Positions 1-9,514 of a DNA stretch of 64,000 nt are shown piece after piece (within the stretch, counting starts at the first letter, position 1; the number at the start of each line of letters is the position of its first letter). A program made the position numbers and the translations under genes. The stretch lies in the NCBI RefSeq assembly GCF_001544555.2, contig NZ_FCOK02000005.1, positions 147,808 to 211,807 on the forward strand, given 5' to 3'. The notes under the pieces are model-generated. The model worked only from the letters and a program-made list of their open reading frames with translations. It was not told the origin of the DNA and made no database searches. Origin of the DNA: Caballeronia udeis (GTDB taxonomy: Bacteria; Pseudomonadota; Gammaproteobacteria; Burkholderiales; Burkholderiaceae).

Positions 1-1267
1 CCGCAACCATCAGCAACGTGGCCGCGAAGAGGAACGGGATCGTGAACTTCTGGTGCTCGGCCAGTTCAACGCCTGTCAAACCAACAATCAGGAACGTTGC
101 GGGCGTCAATGGACTGACCGGAAAACCCGTGGTCATCTGACCGAGCAATGCGGCTTGCGCCATCTGTATGGGCGGCACGCCAAGCAGCTTCGCGCTCTCC
201 GCCATCACGGGGAGAATGCCGAAGTAGAAGGAGTCGGGGTCGAACAGCAGGGACAGCGGCATGGATAGCAAACCCAGCACGAACGGCATGTGGCGTGCAT
301 GTTCGGCGGGAACGTGCTGCACGACGACCTGCGCCATGGCGGAGAGCATACCGGTGCCGGACATGATGCCGGTGAATGCGCCCGCCGCGAGCAGCACGCT
401 CGCCATCATCAACGCCGCTTTCGCGTGGGCGTCAATGCGAGCGCGCTGCGCGTCGACCTCCGGATAGTTCACGATCAGCGCGACCACGGTGCCAAGCATG
501 AACATGACGACCGGGTCCACGATCCCGCTCACCAGCGTGGCAAGCACGACCACCGTCAGCACCACGTTGATCCAGAAACGCTCGGGCCGCCGCAGCGCCG
601 CTTCTTCCGCGGAGAGTTCACGCGGCTGCAACACCGCTTCCGGCGCACCCTTGCCGAGACCAAGGCGTTTCTCTTCGCGCTTGCCGAGCCAGTAAGCCGA
701 GCCGAACACGAACGTGAGGCCGACCGCTTGCAGCGGAATCATCGGATAGAAAATCACCGTGGTCGGAATATGCAGCGCGGCGGAGGCCCGCAGCATGGGC
801 CCCACCCAGGGCAGGAAGTTCACGCCGGCCGCCATCGATGCAACACAAGCGAGGATCCGTTTGTCGAGTCCGAGGCGCGTGTAAAGCGGCAGCATGGCGG
901 GGATGGTGACGAGAAACGTGACCGCGCCCGAGCCATCGAGGTGAATCAGCAGTGCAAGCAGCGCCGACCCCATCACAATCCGCGTGGGTTTGGCGCCGAC
1001 CATCCGCAAGATGCCGTTGATGATCGGATCGAGCATGCCCGAATCTGTTAGGATTCCGAAAAAAAGAATCGCAAATACAAACATCCCCGCTACCGGGCCG
1101 ATTGCCTGTACCCCGTGCACAATAAATTTCGCTGTCGATAACCCGAAGCCAGCGGCGAGCGCCGCGACCGTCGGCACCGCGATCAGCGCCACCAGCGGCG
1201 AAAGCCGCTTGGTGATGATCAGGCCGAACAGCGCGACGATCGCAATAGTGCCAGTCAGCGCGAGCAT
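1..1267 (-). CDS. CitMHS-family carboxylate transporter (3' end cut by window)
   Basis: Integral membrane secondary transporter of the citrate-Mg2+/H+ (CitMHS) type. Read from the ATG at 1267 it gives about 422 residues, with the C-terminus beyond the window edge. The sequence is a run of hydrophobic helices starting MLALTGTIAIVALFGLII. A glycine-rich LDGSGAVTFLVTIPAM stretch follows near residue 100, and an SLLFDPDSFYFGILPV stretch near residue 345; both are typical of this family. The start overlaps the stop of the upstream CoA-transferase by one base (TGATG), so the two are probably translationally coupled. Uptake of a di- or tricarboxylate followed by CoA activation is a reasonable inference. 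The substrate cannot be read from sequence. Confidence 0.85.
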   Translation of the reverse strand, partial: MLALTGTIAIVALFGLIITKRLSPLVALIAVPTVAALAAGFGLSTAKFIVHGVQAIGPVAGMFVFAILFFGILTDSGMLDPIINGILRMVGAKPTRIVMGSALLALLIHLDGSGAVTFLVTIPAMLPLYTRLGLDKRILACVASMAAGVNFLPWVGPMLRASAALHIPTTVIFYPMIPLQAVGLTFVFGSAYWLGKREEKRLGLGKGAPEAVLQPRELSAEEAALRRPERFWINVVLTVVVLATLVSGIVDPVVMFMLGTVVALIVNYPEVDAQRARIDAHAKAALMMASVLLAAGAFTGIMSGTGMLSAMAQVVVQHVPAEHARHMPFVLGLLSMPLSLLFDPDSFYFGILPVMAESAKLLGVPPIQMAQAALLGQMTTGFPVSPLTPATFLIVGLTGVELAEHQKFTIPFLFAATLLMVA

Positions 1268-2433
1268 CAGGCGTCTCCCTTCGGGGCTTGATCGAAGACC
1301 TGCGCCTCGTGCTCGTTGAGCTTGGGCGGTGGCGTCCGGTAGGTGGCAGGCGTGCGGCTGAGCTTGATCGGCGAGGCAATGCCCTTGTAACCTTCCATCG
1401 ACACCACCATCCCCCGATGCGCCGTATGCGGCAAATCAAGCGCGGCATTGATGGACAGCACTGGCGCGCACGGCACGCCGCGCCGAATGAGCGTATCGGC
1501 AAGTACCGCCCCGTCCCAACGCTCGAACACGCTTTCCAGTTCGCGCCGCAGTTCCCTGCGATTCGCCGTGCGCGCCTTGTTGCTCTCGAAGCGCGGATCG
1601 TCGGCAAGCTGAGGCGTCCAGAGCACTTCGCACAGCGTTGTAAATTGCGCGTTGTTGCCCACCGCCAGGAAGATATCGACGCTGCCGGTATGGAACATGT
1701 CGTACGGCGTGATGTTCGGATGTGCATTGCCCGTGCGCTGCGGCGGCTTGCCGGAGTAGAAATAGTTCGCCGTGTGCGGATGCAAGAGGGACAGCGCGCA
1801 GTCGAACAGCGTGGACTCCACGAACTGCCCAAGCTGACTGCCTTCGCGTTCGCGCAACGCCATCAGGATGCCGAGCGCGGCGTTCAGGCCGGTGACCATG
1901 TCCACAATCGGAATGCCCACACGCGTGGCCTCACCGTCCGCCTCGCCGTTCACGCTCATGATGCCGGTCATCGCCTGGATCGCCGCGTCGTAGCCCGGCA
2001 GGCCGCCAAGCGGACCATCCGCGCCGAAACCGGATACGCGGCAATGGACGAGCTTCGGAAAGCGCGCCTGCAATAGTTGCTCGTAACCAATACCCCAGCG
2101 CTCGAGCGTACCCGGCTTGAAGTTTTCGATCAGCACGTCAGCGGTTTCGAGCAGCGCAAGCAGCCTCGCGCGCCCCGCTTCCTCTGACAGGTCCAGCGAC
2201 ACGCCGAGCTTGTTGCGATTCACGCCGAGGAAATACGACGCGGTATCGCCGTCGAACGGCGGACCCCAGGTGCGCGTTTCGTCGCCCGCGGGAGGTTCGA
2301 TCTTGATGACTTCGGCGCCGTGGTCGGCGAGGATCTGCGTGCAGTAAGGACCACCCAGCACACGCGATAAATCGATCACGCGAATGCCGTCGAGCGAACC
2401 CAGAGGGGTTTGAGTCAAGATTTTTGTCTCCAT
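1267..2433 (-). CDS. CaiB/BaiF family CoA-transferase
   Basis: Class III CoA-transferase, 388 residues, moving CoA between carboxylic acids in the cytoplasm. The N-terminus carries the family hallmark GIRVIDLSRVLGGPYCTQILAD, followed by GAEVIKIEPPAGDETR and then NRNKLGVSLDLS; the VLIENFKPGTLERWG segment is also classic. I start it at METKIL (2433) because family members begin just before this point. The 30 residues encoded upstream are out of character. It is followed by the CitMHS transporter with a one-base overlap, so the pair probably imports and activates one organic acid. The acid (formyl/oxalyl, succinyl, itaconyl or similar) cannot be told from the sequence. Confidence 0.88.
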   Translation of the reverse strand: METKILTQTPLGSLDGIRVIDLSRVLGGPYCTQILADHGAEVIKIEPPAGDETRTWGPPFDGDTASYFLGVNRNKLGVSLDLSEEAGRARLLALLETADVLIENFKPGTLERWGIGYEQLLQARFPKLVHCRVSGFGADGPLGGLPGYDAAIQAMTGIMSVNGEADGEATRVGIPIVDMVTGLNAALGILMALREREGSQLGQFVESTLFDCALSLLHPHTANYFYSGKPPQRTGNAHPNITPYDMFHTGSVDIFLAVGNNAQFTTLCEVLWTPQLADDPRFESNKARTANRRELRRELESVFERWDGAVLADTLIRRGVPCAPVLSINAALDLPHTAHRGMVVSMEGYKGIASPIKLSRTPATYRTPPPKLNEHEAQVFDQAPKGDA

Positions 2434-2537
2434 CGGTAACGGTTTTTCTATCTCATTATTCCTGCCTGTGAATAAAACTTTATATACGTGAATATACGGC
2501 GTCAAGAAAAATCGGCGAAACACCTAGCGGGAAAAGT

Positions 2538-3455
2538 TCAGAACATTGCGGCGGGACCTCGCAAACGGGCCACCTCAGTGGCCATCGTTTCCCGGGTGAG
2601 ATCGAGGAAAGCCGTCACCAGCGGATTCGGATGGGGCAACTGAGGACAGACCGTGAAGCCGCGAAACATCACGTCCGGCGAGAACGGCCGGAACACAATG
2701 CGCGCGGGATTGGTATCGGAAGTAGCCAGCGGATTCACCACGCCCACACCCAGGCCACGCGCGACCATTGCGCAAATGGTCGCGCCGTAAGGCGTCTCGA
2801 TCACCGGCACCTGGTTCACCCCGGCCTGCCGCAACGCGCGGTCGAGCGACGAGCGGGTGTCGTCGGCATAGGACGGCAGGATGAGGCTCTGGTCCCTCAA
2901 GTCACGCGCATGGATGCGCTTGCGTGCGGTGAGCGGATGGTGGGCAGGCAGCGCGCAGACCCCCGCCAGCCGATACAACTCCGTGCTGGTCACGCCGAAT
3001 GCATCGGGCGTGGTGGTGGCAAAACCAACGTCGCAATAGGCCGACGATGCCCAGCGCTGGATCGTGCCCTCGCTACGCATTTCCAGCGACACCGCAATAC
3101 GCGGATATGCCGCGAGGAAGCGCTCGATCACAAGGGGTACGAACGATAATGCGAGCACCGGCGGCGCCACCAGACGCAGCCTGCCAGTGCCGAACTGGCG
3201 GATTTCCCGCGCTGAATGACCGAGCTTTTCGAGTCCCACGAAACTACGGTCGACCTCACGATAGAAGGCCGTGCCTGCATCAGTGGCCTGGATCCGGCCG
3301 CCGTTGCGTGTGAAAAGCGCCAGTCCCGTCGACGCCTCCAGTTCCGCAATCAAGCGGCTGACGCTGGGCTGCGAGGTGCCGAGTTCTTCAGCCGCTGCGG
3401 TCATCGATCCGCGCAGCATCACCAGCCTGAACGCTTCGATTTGCTTCTGGTTCAT
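2538..3455 (-). CDS. LysR-family transcriptional regulator
   Basis: A 305-residue LTTR. The N-terminal winged helix is plain: MNQKQIEAFRLVMLRGSMT, then the recognition helix in TSQPSVSRLIAELEA. The periplasmic-binding-like effector domain follows from about residue 95. Start chosen at 3455, where AGGAGG lies seven bases upstream; an in-frame ATG 48 bases further out lacks such a site. It is divergent from the oxidase at 3596, with 140 bases between, and codirectional with the CoA-transferase 104 bases downstream. By the usual LysR layout it should control the 3.6-8.7 kb operon, and it could also act on the CoA-transferase/transporter pair. Confidence 0.9.
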   Translation of the reverse strand: MNQKQIEAFRLVMLRGSMTAAAEELGTSQPSVSRLIAELEASTGLALFTRNGGRIQATDAGTAFYREVDRSFVGLEKLGHSAREIRQFGTGRLRLVAPPVLALSFVPLVIERFLAAYPRIAVSLEMRSEGTIQRWASSAYCDVGFATTTPDAFGVTSTELYRLAGVCALPAHHPLTARKRIHARDLRDQSLILPSYADDTRSSLDRALRQAGVNQVPVIETPYGATICAMVARGLGVGVVNPLATSDTNPARIVFRPFSPDVMFRGFTVCPQLPHPNPLVTAFLDLTRETMATEVARLRGPAAMF

Positions 3456-3595
3456 GTGTGTTCCTCCTGCGGGATTCTCCCGTTCCGCATGGAAGCTTGT
3501 CATATCAAAAATGAATAGCAGACCTTTTTGGCCGTATTTGACCGGATGAAAGAACCGCTCCTAGACTGATTGCAACTAGTCACTGCCAGCGAACC

Positions 3596-4918
3596 ATGCG
3601 AGCCGACGCACTGCTTTTCCACGATGACTTCCGCATCGCACCGTATTGGTGGGACGCAGCGCCGCCCGAAACGTCGCGCGTCGCCCTGCCGTCAAGCGTG
3701 GATCTGGTGATCGTGGGAAGCGGCTATTGCGGGTTGTCGGCGGCGGCTGAAGCGGCACGGCAAGGTGCGTCGGTGGCTGTGCTGGATGCCGCCGAGATCG
3801 GTGCAGGCGGCAGCACGCGCAGCGGCGGCATGCTGTCGAGCGGGCAAAAAATGGCATTGACTGACGCCATTCGCGGGGTATCGGCGGAGCGGCTGAGCCG
3901 CTTGATGGCCGAATCCATGGCGAGTTTCGAGTATCTCAAGCACCTGATCGCCAGCGAATCGCTCGACGCCGACCTGCAGATAACAGGCCGCTTTTTCGGC
4001 GCGTTCACCCCCGGTCATTTCGAGCGGCTGCGTCAGCAAGGCGAGCTGCTGCGCGAGAAAACCGGCGTGACCGTGCACGTGGTGACACGTGCCGGGCAAC
4101 GCGCGGTAGTCGGGTCGGACTACTACTACGGCGGCATTCTCGTAGATGAATACGGCGGCCTGCATACGGCGAAATATCACCGCGCGCTACGCGATCTTGC
4201 GCGGCGTTGCGGCGCAAGCCTGCATTCGCACGCGGCCGTGGAACGGATTGAACGGACCGGCGCGCGCTTCACTGTCCATACAGTGCGCGGCAAGGTCGAT
4301 GCCAAGCGGGTGCTGGTCGCGACCAACGGTTATACGGGAAACCTGTCGCCGTTTTTATCGCGTCGCGTGCTGCCGGTGGCGAGTTATCAGATCGCCACGG
4401 AACCGCTGCCGCCGGGACTCATGGATGTATTGAATCCGGGCCGCCGCATGATCAGCGACTCCAAGCGCAACCTGTTTTATACGCGCCCTTCGCCCGACGG
4501 CACGCGCATGCTGTTCGGCTCGCGGCCGTCGTTTCGCGAAGTCGGCGAACGCGAGGCGGCCCGCATCCTGCACGCAAAGATGGTGCAGCTCTGGCCCGCC
4601 TTGCGCGACGTTCGTATCACGCATGCATGGAAGGGATACGTTGCCATGACCGGTGACAAGCTCGCGCATATCGGCGAGCACGACGGCGTGTTCTACGCAC
4701 TCGGCTGCAACGGCAATGGCGTCGCCTTGATGAGTTACCTCGGGCAGCGCATTGCAAGAACACTATCAGGCCTCGATGCCGCGCCCGGTGCATTCGGCGA
4801 AGGCCCGTTTCCGCTGAGTCCGGGCGGCATCGCGCGCAGCTTGAGCGTGCCGGTGGGCGCCGTGCTCTATCAGCTCGACGACTGCTGGAACGGCCGCGTG
4901 CGCGGCGCGCTGTCCTGA
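3596..4918 (+). CDS. FAD-dependent amine/amino-acid oxidoreductase (DAO family, PuuB-like)
   Basis: A 440-residue flavoprotein of the DAO fold. The dinucleotide-binding motif VDLVIVGSGYCGLSAAAEAA begins near residue 35, then GAGGSTRSGGMLS, which in this family contacts FAD. A C-terminal GCNGNGVALMSYLGQRIA segment closes the FAD site. The N-terminal HDDFRIAPYWWDAAPP stretch resembles gamma-glutamylputrescine oxidase and related oxidases. It heads an operon with an amino-acid ABC binding protein and permease, a second DAO oxidase and an SDR. That context argues for oxidative deamination of an imported amine or amino acid. The actual substrate is not visible. Confidence 0.85.
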   Translation: MRADALLFHDDFRIAPYWWDAAPPETSRVALPSSVDLVIVGSGYCGLSAAAEAARQGASVAVLDAAEIGAGGSTRSGGMLSSGQKMALTDAIRGVSAERLSRLMAESMASFEYLKHLIASESLDADLQITGRFFGAFTPGHFERLRQQGELLREKTGVTVHVVTRAGQRAVVGSDYYYGGILVDEYGGLHTAKYHRALRDLARRCGASLHSHAAVERIERTGARFTVHTVRGKVDAKRVLVATNGYTGNLSPFLSRRVLPVASYQIATEPLPPGLMDVLNPGRRMISDSKRNLFYTRPSPDGTRMLFGSRPSFREVGEREAARILHAKMVQLWPALRDVRITHAWKGYVAMTGDKLAHIGEHDGVFYALGCNGNGVALMSYLGQRIARTLSGLDAAPGAFGEGPFPLSPGGIARSLSVPVGAVLYQLDDCWNGRVRGALS

Positions 4919-5018
4919 CGCTAACCCTGACCCTGACGTTCGTGTTCAAGCCTGTTAGTGACGCTGCATCGACCTGTCGTATTTTCAACTCATCGCTGGT
5001 TTCCCCTGGAGCAACATC

Positions 5019-5837
5019 ATGCGGTTTCGACACTTTTTCAGCCTCGTTTCTATCGTCGCTTCCCTCTCGCTGATAGCCGCGACCGGCGCGCATGCCGACG
5101 ACCTCGGCACCCTTGCGCCGGGCAAACTGATGGCCGGCGTGGACGCCAACAACAAGCCCTATTCCTACATCGATAACGGCAAGATGACCGGCTTCGACGT
5201 GGAGTTGCTGCGGGCGATTGGCGCCAAGCTGGGATTGAGTGTCGACTTCCGTGCGCAAGACTTCAGCGGTTTGCTGCCGAGCGTGTCGAACCAGCAGATC
5301 GATCTCGCCGCCGGATCGATATCGATCACGACGGACCGGCTCAAGATGGTCGATTTCTCCGAGGGTTATCTTACCGGGCTGCTTAGCGTAGCGACCTTGC
5401 CCGACAGCGCGATCACGAGCGACAAAGCGTCGGTCAAGGACAAGCGGATTGGCGTGGTCCAGGGTACGATTGAAGACACGTATTCGGACAGCTACCTGCC
5501 GGGCGCGCAGATCGTGCGGTTCCCGAACGTGAACGCGGGTTTTCTCTCCCTGCGCTCGAAATATATCGATGGTTTCTTCATCGATAAATCGCTTGTCGAC
5601 GGTCTGCAAAGCAAGTACCCGCAGTTGAATCTTGCCGACCGGCTGGATATCTCCGCCATCAACCTGCCGGCCGGTTTTCCGATACGCAAAGGCAACGTCA
5701 AGCTAGAGACCGCGGTCAACAAGACGCTTAACGAGCTGGTGGCGGACGGTACCTGGATGAAGCTCTACACGAAGTTCCATCCCGGTTATCCGAAGCCCGC
5801 CAGCCTGCCGCCGTACGAGATGAAAACCGGTAGCTGA
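5019..5837 (+). CDS. Polar amino-acid ABC transporter, periplasmic binding protein
   Basis: A 272-residue family-3 solute-binding protein. A Sec signal peptide is clear: MRFRHFFSLVSIVAS, hydrophobic core, then ATGAHA as the likely cleavage end near residue 26. The mature part shows the family pattern KLMAGVDANNKPYSYID, GKMTGFDVELLRAIGAKLGL, and DLAAGSISITTDRLKMVDFS. It lies 100 bases after the first oxidase and just before the permease. It should capture the substrate that the flanking DAO oxidases use. No ATPase gene is present in this cluster. Confidence 0.9.
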   Translation: MRFRHFFSLVSIVASLSLIAATGAHADDLGTLAPGKLMAGVDANNKPYSYIDNGKMTGFDVELLRAIGAKLGLSVDFRAQDFSGLLPSVSNQQIDLAAGSISITTDRLKMVDFSEGYLTGLLSVATLPDSAITSDKASVKDKRIGVVQGTIEDTYSDSYLPGAQIVRFPNVNAGFLSLRSKYIDGFFIDKSLVDGLQSKYPQLNLADRLDISAINLPAGFPIRKGNVKLETAVNKTLNELVADGTWMKLYTKFHPGYPKPASLPPYEMKTGS

Positions 5838-5866
5838 CCTTTCGCCGACATGATCCGGAGAGCGCC

Positions 5867-6658
5867 ATGAACGCATTCCTGCAGAACTTCCTCGACTGGC
5901 AGTTGCTCACGGGATCGCTGCCTTCGCTGCTCGAAACCGGGCTCGTGAACACACTCGTGCTGTCGCTGTTCTCGACCCTGCTCGGCATCATCGCGGGCAT
6001 GGTGCTGGCGTTGATGGCCGTGTCGCACATGCGCTGGCTCGAAGCGCCGGCGCGCGTGTTCGTCGAAGTCTTTCGCGGTCTGCCGGCGGCGCTCGTGATC
6101 CTGCTCGTGGGGCAAGGGCTGGCGCCGGTCGGGCTCGCGGTGTTCGGCCCGAATCCGTATCCGCTTGCCATCGTGGCGCTAGGGCTGATTTCATCGGCGT
6201 ATATAGCGGAGATCTTTCGTTCGGGCATCCAGAGCGTGGGCAAAGGGCAACTCTCCGCATGTCAGGCGCTAGGCATGACGTACTGGACCGCCATGCGTCA
6301 TGTGATCGTGCCGCAAGGCATCCGGCGCATTCTGCCTGCGCTTGCGAACCAGTTCATTTCGATCGTGAAAGATTCAAGCCTTGTGTATTTTCTCGGCTTG
6401 CTGACCTCGCAACGGGACTTGTTCACGATTGGACAGAACACGTCGGTGAACACGGCCAACCTGTCTCCGCTGGTTGCAGCCGGGCTCGTCTACTTGCTGA
6501 TTACCGTGCCCCTCACGCACGCGATCAATCATATCGACCGCTGGACCAACCGGCATTCGAATCCACGCTACGGCGGCGCAAGCGGCGCCACCACGCGCAA
6601 GCAGCTCAAGCGTCAGGCAGCAGCCGCGCGCGCGGGCATGGCCGAACAACACAACTAG
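5867..6658 (+). CDS. Amino-acid ABC transporter permease (HisM/GlnP type)
   Basis: Inner-membrane permease of the polar amino-acid uptake family, 263 residues. Hydrophobic helices start at SLLETGLVNTLVLSLFSTLLG. The family's VEVFRGLPAALVILLVG motif lies near residue 68, and the ATPase-docking EAA-type loop reads ACQALGMTYWTAMRHVIVPQGIRRILP near residue 133. The C-terminal tail (about 25 residues, rich in Arg, Lys and Ala) is cytoplasmic. Downstream partner genes are an oxidase and an SDR. With one permease gene a homodimer is expected, energised by an ATPase encoded elsewhere. Confidence 0.9.
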   Translation: MNAFLQNFLDWQLLTGSLPSLLETGLVNTLVLSLFSTLLGIIAGMVLALMAVSHMRWLEAPARVFVEVFRGLPAALVILLVGQGLAPVGLAVFGPNPYPLAIVALGLISSAYIAEIFRSGIQSVGKGQLSACQALGMTYWTAMRHVIVPQGIRRILPALANQFISIVKDSSLVYFLGLLTSQRDLFTIGQNTSVNTANLSPLVAAGLVYLLITVPLTHAINHIDRWTNRHSNPRYGGASGATTRKQLKRQAAAARAGMAEQHN

Positions 6659-6683
6659 ACCAACCCCGGGGAATAACAAGCTT

Positions 6684-8024
6684 ATGGGACCACCAGTCGA
6701 GAGCGTCACCGACGACACCCTCCTGCCGGACGAAGTGGATGTCGTGGTGATCGGCGGCGGGATTATTGGCGTGAGTACGGCGTTGTACTTGAGCGATAAA
6801 GGCCTGCGCGTTGCAGTGTGCGAGAAGGGTTATATAGCGGGCGAACAATCCAGCCGCAACTGGGGCTGGGTGCGTGTCACGCATCGCGACATGCGCGAGT
6901 TCGAGCTGAGCATTGAAAGCCTGAAACTGTGGCGCACGCTAGACCGCACGCTTGGCATCGACACCGGCTTCACGCAGTGCGGCATCCTTTATATGGCTAA
7001 CGACGATGCGAAGATGGACGAGCATCGCGTATGGCTTGAGAAAGCGCGCGCATTAGCCGGCAACGATGCATTCGATACCCGTGAAGTCGATCCCAAGACC
7101 GTGGCCGGTTTGCTGCCGGGCGCAACGAGGTCTTTCAAGGGCGGCCTGTACACGCCCGGCGACGGCCGCGCTGAACCTCAGAAAGCCGCACCGGCGATCG
7201 CAAATGCGCTGCGCAAACGCGGCGTGAAAATCCTCACGCCCTGTGCGGTGCGCGGTGTGGAAACAACCGCTGGACGCATCAGCGCGGTGGTGACCGAACT
7301 GGGAACAATCCGCTGCAAGAGCGTGGTGGTAGCGGGCGGTGCGTGGTCGCGGCTCTTCTGCGGGAACCTGGATGTCAACGTGCCGCAGTTGATGGTGAAG
7401 GCTTCCGTGTTGCGGACATCGCCTATTGAAGGCGGTCCCATGGTGAGCGCCAGTAACAAGGAGTTTGCGTTCCGCAAGCGCGCGGACGGCGGTTATACGA
7501 TTGCTTTCGGCTTTCGCACCTATACGGATATCACGCCTGACAGCTTCCGCCTGTTTCCTCAATATATCCCTGCGCTCAAGAGTCAGATGGGCGCATTGCG
7601 GATTGGATTAGGCGCGCGTTTCTTCGATGAACTGCGTCGTCCGCGTCATTGGGCGCTTGATCAACGGACCGCCTTCGAGGACGTTCGCACGCTCGACCCG
7701 GAGCCCATTTCCGCTTACACCGATGCCGGCCTGCGTGAATTCGTGAAGGTCTTTCCGCATCTGAGCGGCGCGCGTATCGCGCAGCGCTGGGCGGGTCTCA
7801 TGGACGTGACACCGGATGCCATTCCCGTGATATCGGGCGTTGAAAGCGTGCCGGGGCTTTTCATCGGCACCGGATTTTCAGGGCATGGGTTTGGCATCGG
7901 TCCGGCCGCGGGAAAACTGATGGCGGATCTCGTCGCGAACGACACGCCGCTTGTCGATCCGCACATGTTCCGGCTAAGCCGTTTCAGTGACGGCACGAAG
8001 GTCGTTATTGACGCGGGTTTTTAA
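6684..8024 (+). CDS. FAD-dependent oxidoreductase (DAO family) no. 2 of the operon
   Basis: A 446-residue flavoprotein. The Rossmann motif DVVVIGGGIIGVSTALYLSD begins near residue 20, then EKGYIAGEQSSRNWGWVR. The ERNWGWVR-like stretch is a feature of a bacterial DAO subgroup distinct from DadA. The C-terminal FAD segment reads IGTGFSGHGFGIGPAAGKLMADL. It shares an operon with another DAO oxidase (3596-4918), the ABC binding protein and permease, and an SDR 15 bases downstream. Two different oxidases in one uptake operon suggest two oxidation steps or two related substrates. That is inference. Confidence 0.83.
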   Translation: MGPPVESVTDDTLLPDEVDVVVIGGGIIGVSTALYLSDKGLRVAVCEKGYIAGEQSSRNWGWVRVTHRDMREFELSIESLKLWRTLDRTLGIDTGFTQCGILYMANDDAKMDEHRVWLEKARALAGNDAFDTREVDPKTVAGLLPGATRSFKGGLYTPGDGRAEPQKAAPAIANALRKRGVKILTPCAVRGVETTAGRISAVVTELGTIRCKSVVVAGGAWSRLFCGNLDVNVPQLMVKASVLRTSPIEGGPMVSASNKEFAFRKRADGGYTIAFGFRTYTDITPDSFRLFPQYIPALKSQMGALRIGLGARFFDELRRPRHWALDQRTAFEDVRTLDPEPISAYTDAGLREFVKVFPHLSGARIAQRWAGLMDVTPDAIPVISGVESVPGLFIGTGFSGHGFGIGPAAGKLMADLVANDTPLVDPHMFRLSRFSDGTKVVIDAGF

Positions 8025-8039
8025 GCAAGGAGCTGGACC

Positions 8040-8723
8040 ATGAACAAGGTAGCGATGATTTCCGGCGCGAATCGCGGGATTGGCCTGGCGGTAGCCACCG
8101 AATTGCACCGGCGAGGTTATCGGTTGTCCCTCGGCATGCGTGACCCTTCAGCGTCGCGCATCCCCTTCGACGCATTCACGTATGCCTATGAAGCACGCGA
8201 TCCGCTCAGCGGACAACGTTGGGTCGACGCGACCGTCGAGCGTTTTGGCCGTATCGATGTCCTGATCAACAATGCGGGAATCTGCACGCACATCACGCTT
8301 GAGGACGGCACGGGCGAGCAACTCGAAGAGACCCTCGATATCAACGTGAAGGCGCCCTTCCGCCTGATCCAGGCCGCGTTGCCGCATCTGCGCAAACCCG
8401 GCGACGCCCGGGTCGTGCAGATTGCGTCGTTGTCGGGCAAGCGCGTGAAAAACCTGAACGCGGGTTACCAGATGTCGAAGCATGCGGTAATAGCGTTGAA
8501 TCATGCGGTGCGGCGAGCCGGCTGGGATGACGGCATCCGCGCGACGGCGATCTGCCCCGGCTTCGTGAATACCGACATGGCAGCGGGCGTAGCCGACGTC
8601 GATCCTCAGGAATTGACCCAGCCTGAGGATCTGGCCTTGCTGATCGCGAACACCATAGCGATGCCGAATACGGCGAGTGTCGCGGAGATCCTCGTGAATT
8701 TCCGGCACGAGGACTTGTTCTAA
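8040..8723 (+). CDS. Short-chain dehydrogenase/reductase
   Basis: Classical SDR, 227 residues, slightly short for the family (about 250). The cofactor motif is SGANRGIGLAVATEL (TGxxxGIG type), NNAG appears near residue 79, and the active-site YxxxK is YQMSKHA near residue 142. The catalytic Ser lies in QIASLSGKR. AGGAGC ten bases ahead of the ATG gives a good ribosome site. Last gene of the LysR-flanked operon, so it probably processes the aldehyde or ketone made by one of the oxidases. Confidence 0.85.
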   Translation: MNKVAMISGANRGIGLAVATELHRRGYRLSLGMRDPSASRIPFDAFTYAYEARDPLSGQRWVDATVERFGRIDVLINNAGICTHITLEDGTGEQLEETLDINVKAPFRLIQAALPHLRKPGDARVVQIASLSGKRVKNLNAGYQMSKHAVIALNHAVRRAGWDDGIRATAICPGFVNTDMAAGVADVDPQELTQPEDLALLIANTIAMPNTASVAEILVNFRHEDLF

Positions 8724-8738
8724 GCTCCAGGCGTTGCC

Positions 8739-9347
8739 CTACGACTGCGGATAACGCACGTTCCAGTGTTTCAGCGCCCTCGTTTCGCGGTCGAAACCAA
8801 GCACGCTGACCGACGCGGTATCGAGTAGCAGATGTGCTCCGAGCGCCGCTGAATCAGCCATCCAGCAGGCGCCGAGAACCCGCAGAAAATGCGCGTGCGA
8901 AAACAGCGCGATGCGCCCTTTCGTGGCAAGCAGCCGCTCGATCAAGGACTCTGCCCGGGCCTGGATGGCTTCTACATTTTCACCTTCCGGCATGGGTGAA
9001 GTCCACACGGCCCAGTCAGGATCTTCGGCGCGGATATCGTGCGTCGTACGGCCTTCATAAATACCGTAGTTCCATTCGCTCAAGCGCGGCTCTTCTTCTG
9101 CCTGAGCACCAAGACCTGCTTCGGCGCAGGTGTCGCGAGCGCGGGACATCGGGCTGCACAGCACCAGGTCGAAGGGCTGCGCCGCAAGCACCGGCCGCAG
9201 CGATCGCGCCTGTTCGCGCCCGTGGTCAGTCAACGGGATATCGGTGCGGCCCGTGTGCTGGCCGGACAGGCTCCATTCGGTTTCACCATGACGGATCAGC
9301 CAGATCTCGGGTTGGTTCACGTGGTTTTCGGCAGTGGTAGCGTTCAT
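8739..9347 (-). CDS. Histidine phosphatase family protein (phosphoglycerate mutase-like)
   Basis: About 202 residues. The catalytic LIRHGETEWSLSGQHTGRTD block lies near the N-terminus, DLVLCSPMSRARDT follows, and the second catalytic histidine is in LFSHAHFLRVLGA near residue 155. An in-frame GTG at 9359 would add four residues; neither start has a strong ribosome site, so the ATG at 9347 is a choice by convention. Convergent with the SDR (16 bases apart), so it is not part of that operon. Small-molecule or sugar-phosphate phosphatase activity is likely from the family; the substrate is unknown. Confidence 0.85.
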   Translation of the reverse strand: MNATTAENHVNQPEIWLIRHGETEWSLSGQHTGRTDIPLTDHGREQARSLRPVLAAQPFDLVLCSPMSRARDTCAEAGLGAQAEEEPRLSEWNYGIYEGRTTHDIRAEDPDWAVWTSPMPEGENVEAIQARAESLIERLLATKGRIALFSHAHFLRVLGACWMADSAALGAHLLLDTASVSVLGFDRETRALKHWNVRYPQS

Positions 9348-9514
9348 TGGCGTAGGCACGATTAGGGTCGGGGATCGGGATTCGACGTTCGGCTCAGGGC
9401 CGAAACGAGCGGGACATGCTTCAGCGTCAGCCCCGATTCTACGGGGCTATCGACAAATTTTCAGAGCAGGGTCTCGATTGCAAGGTGAGCCAAGGTGAGT
9501 GATTGCCGGCGGCG

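Noticed and set aside
618..1832. A 404-codon minus-strand reading across the transporter and CoA-transferase region
   Set aside because: It lies in another frame of the CitMHS transporter and CoA-transferase genes, is arginine-rich and looks like no family; the two real genes explain the DNA.
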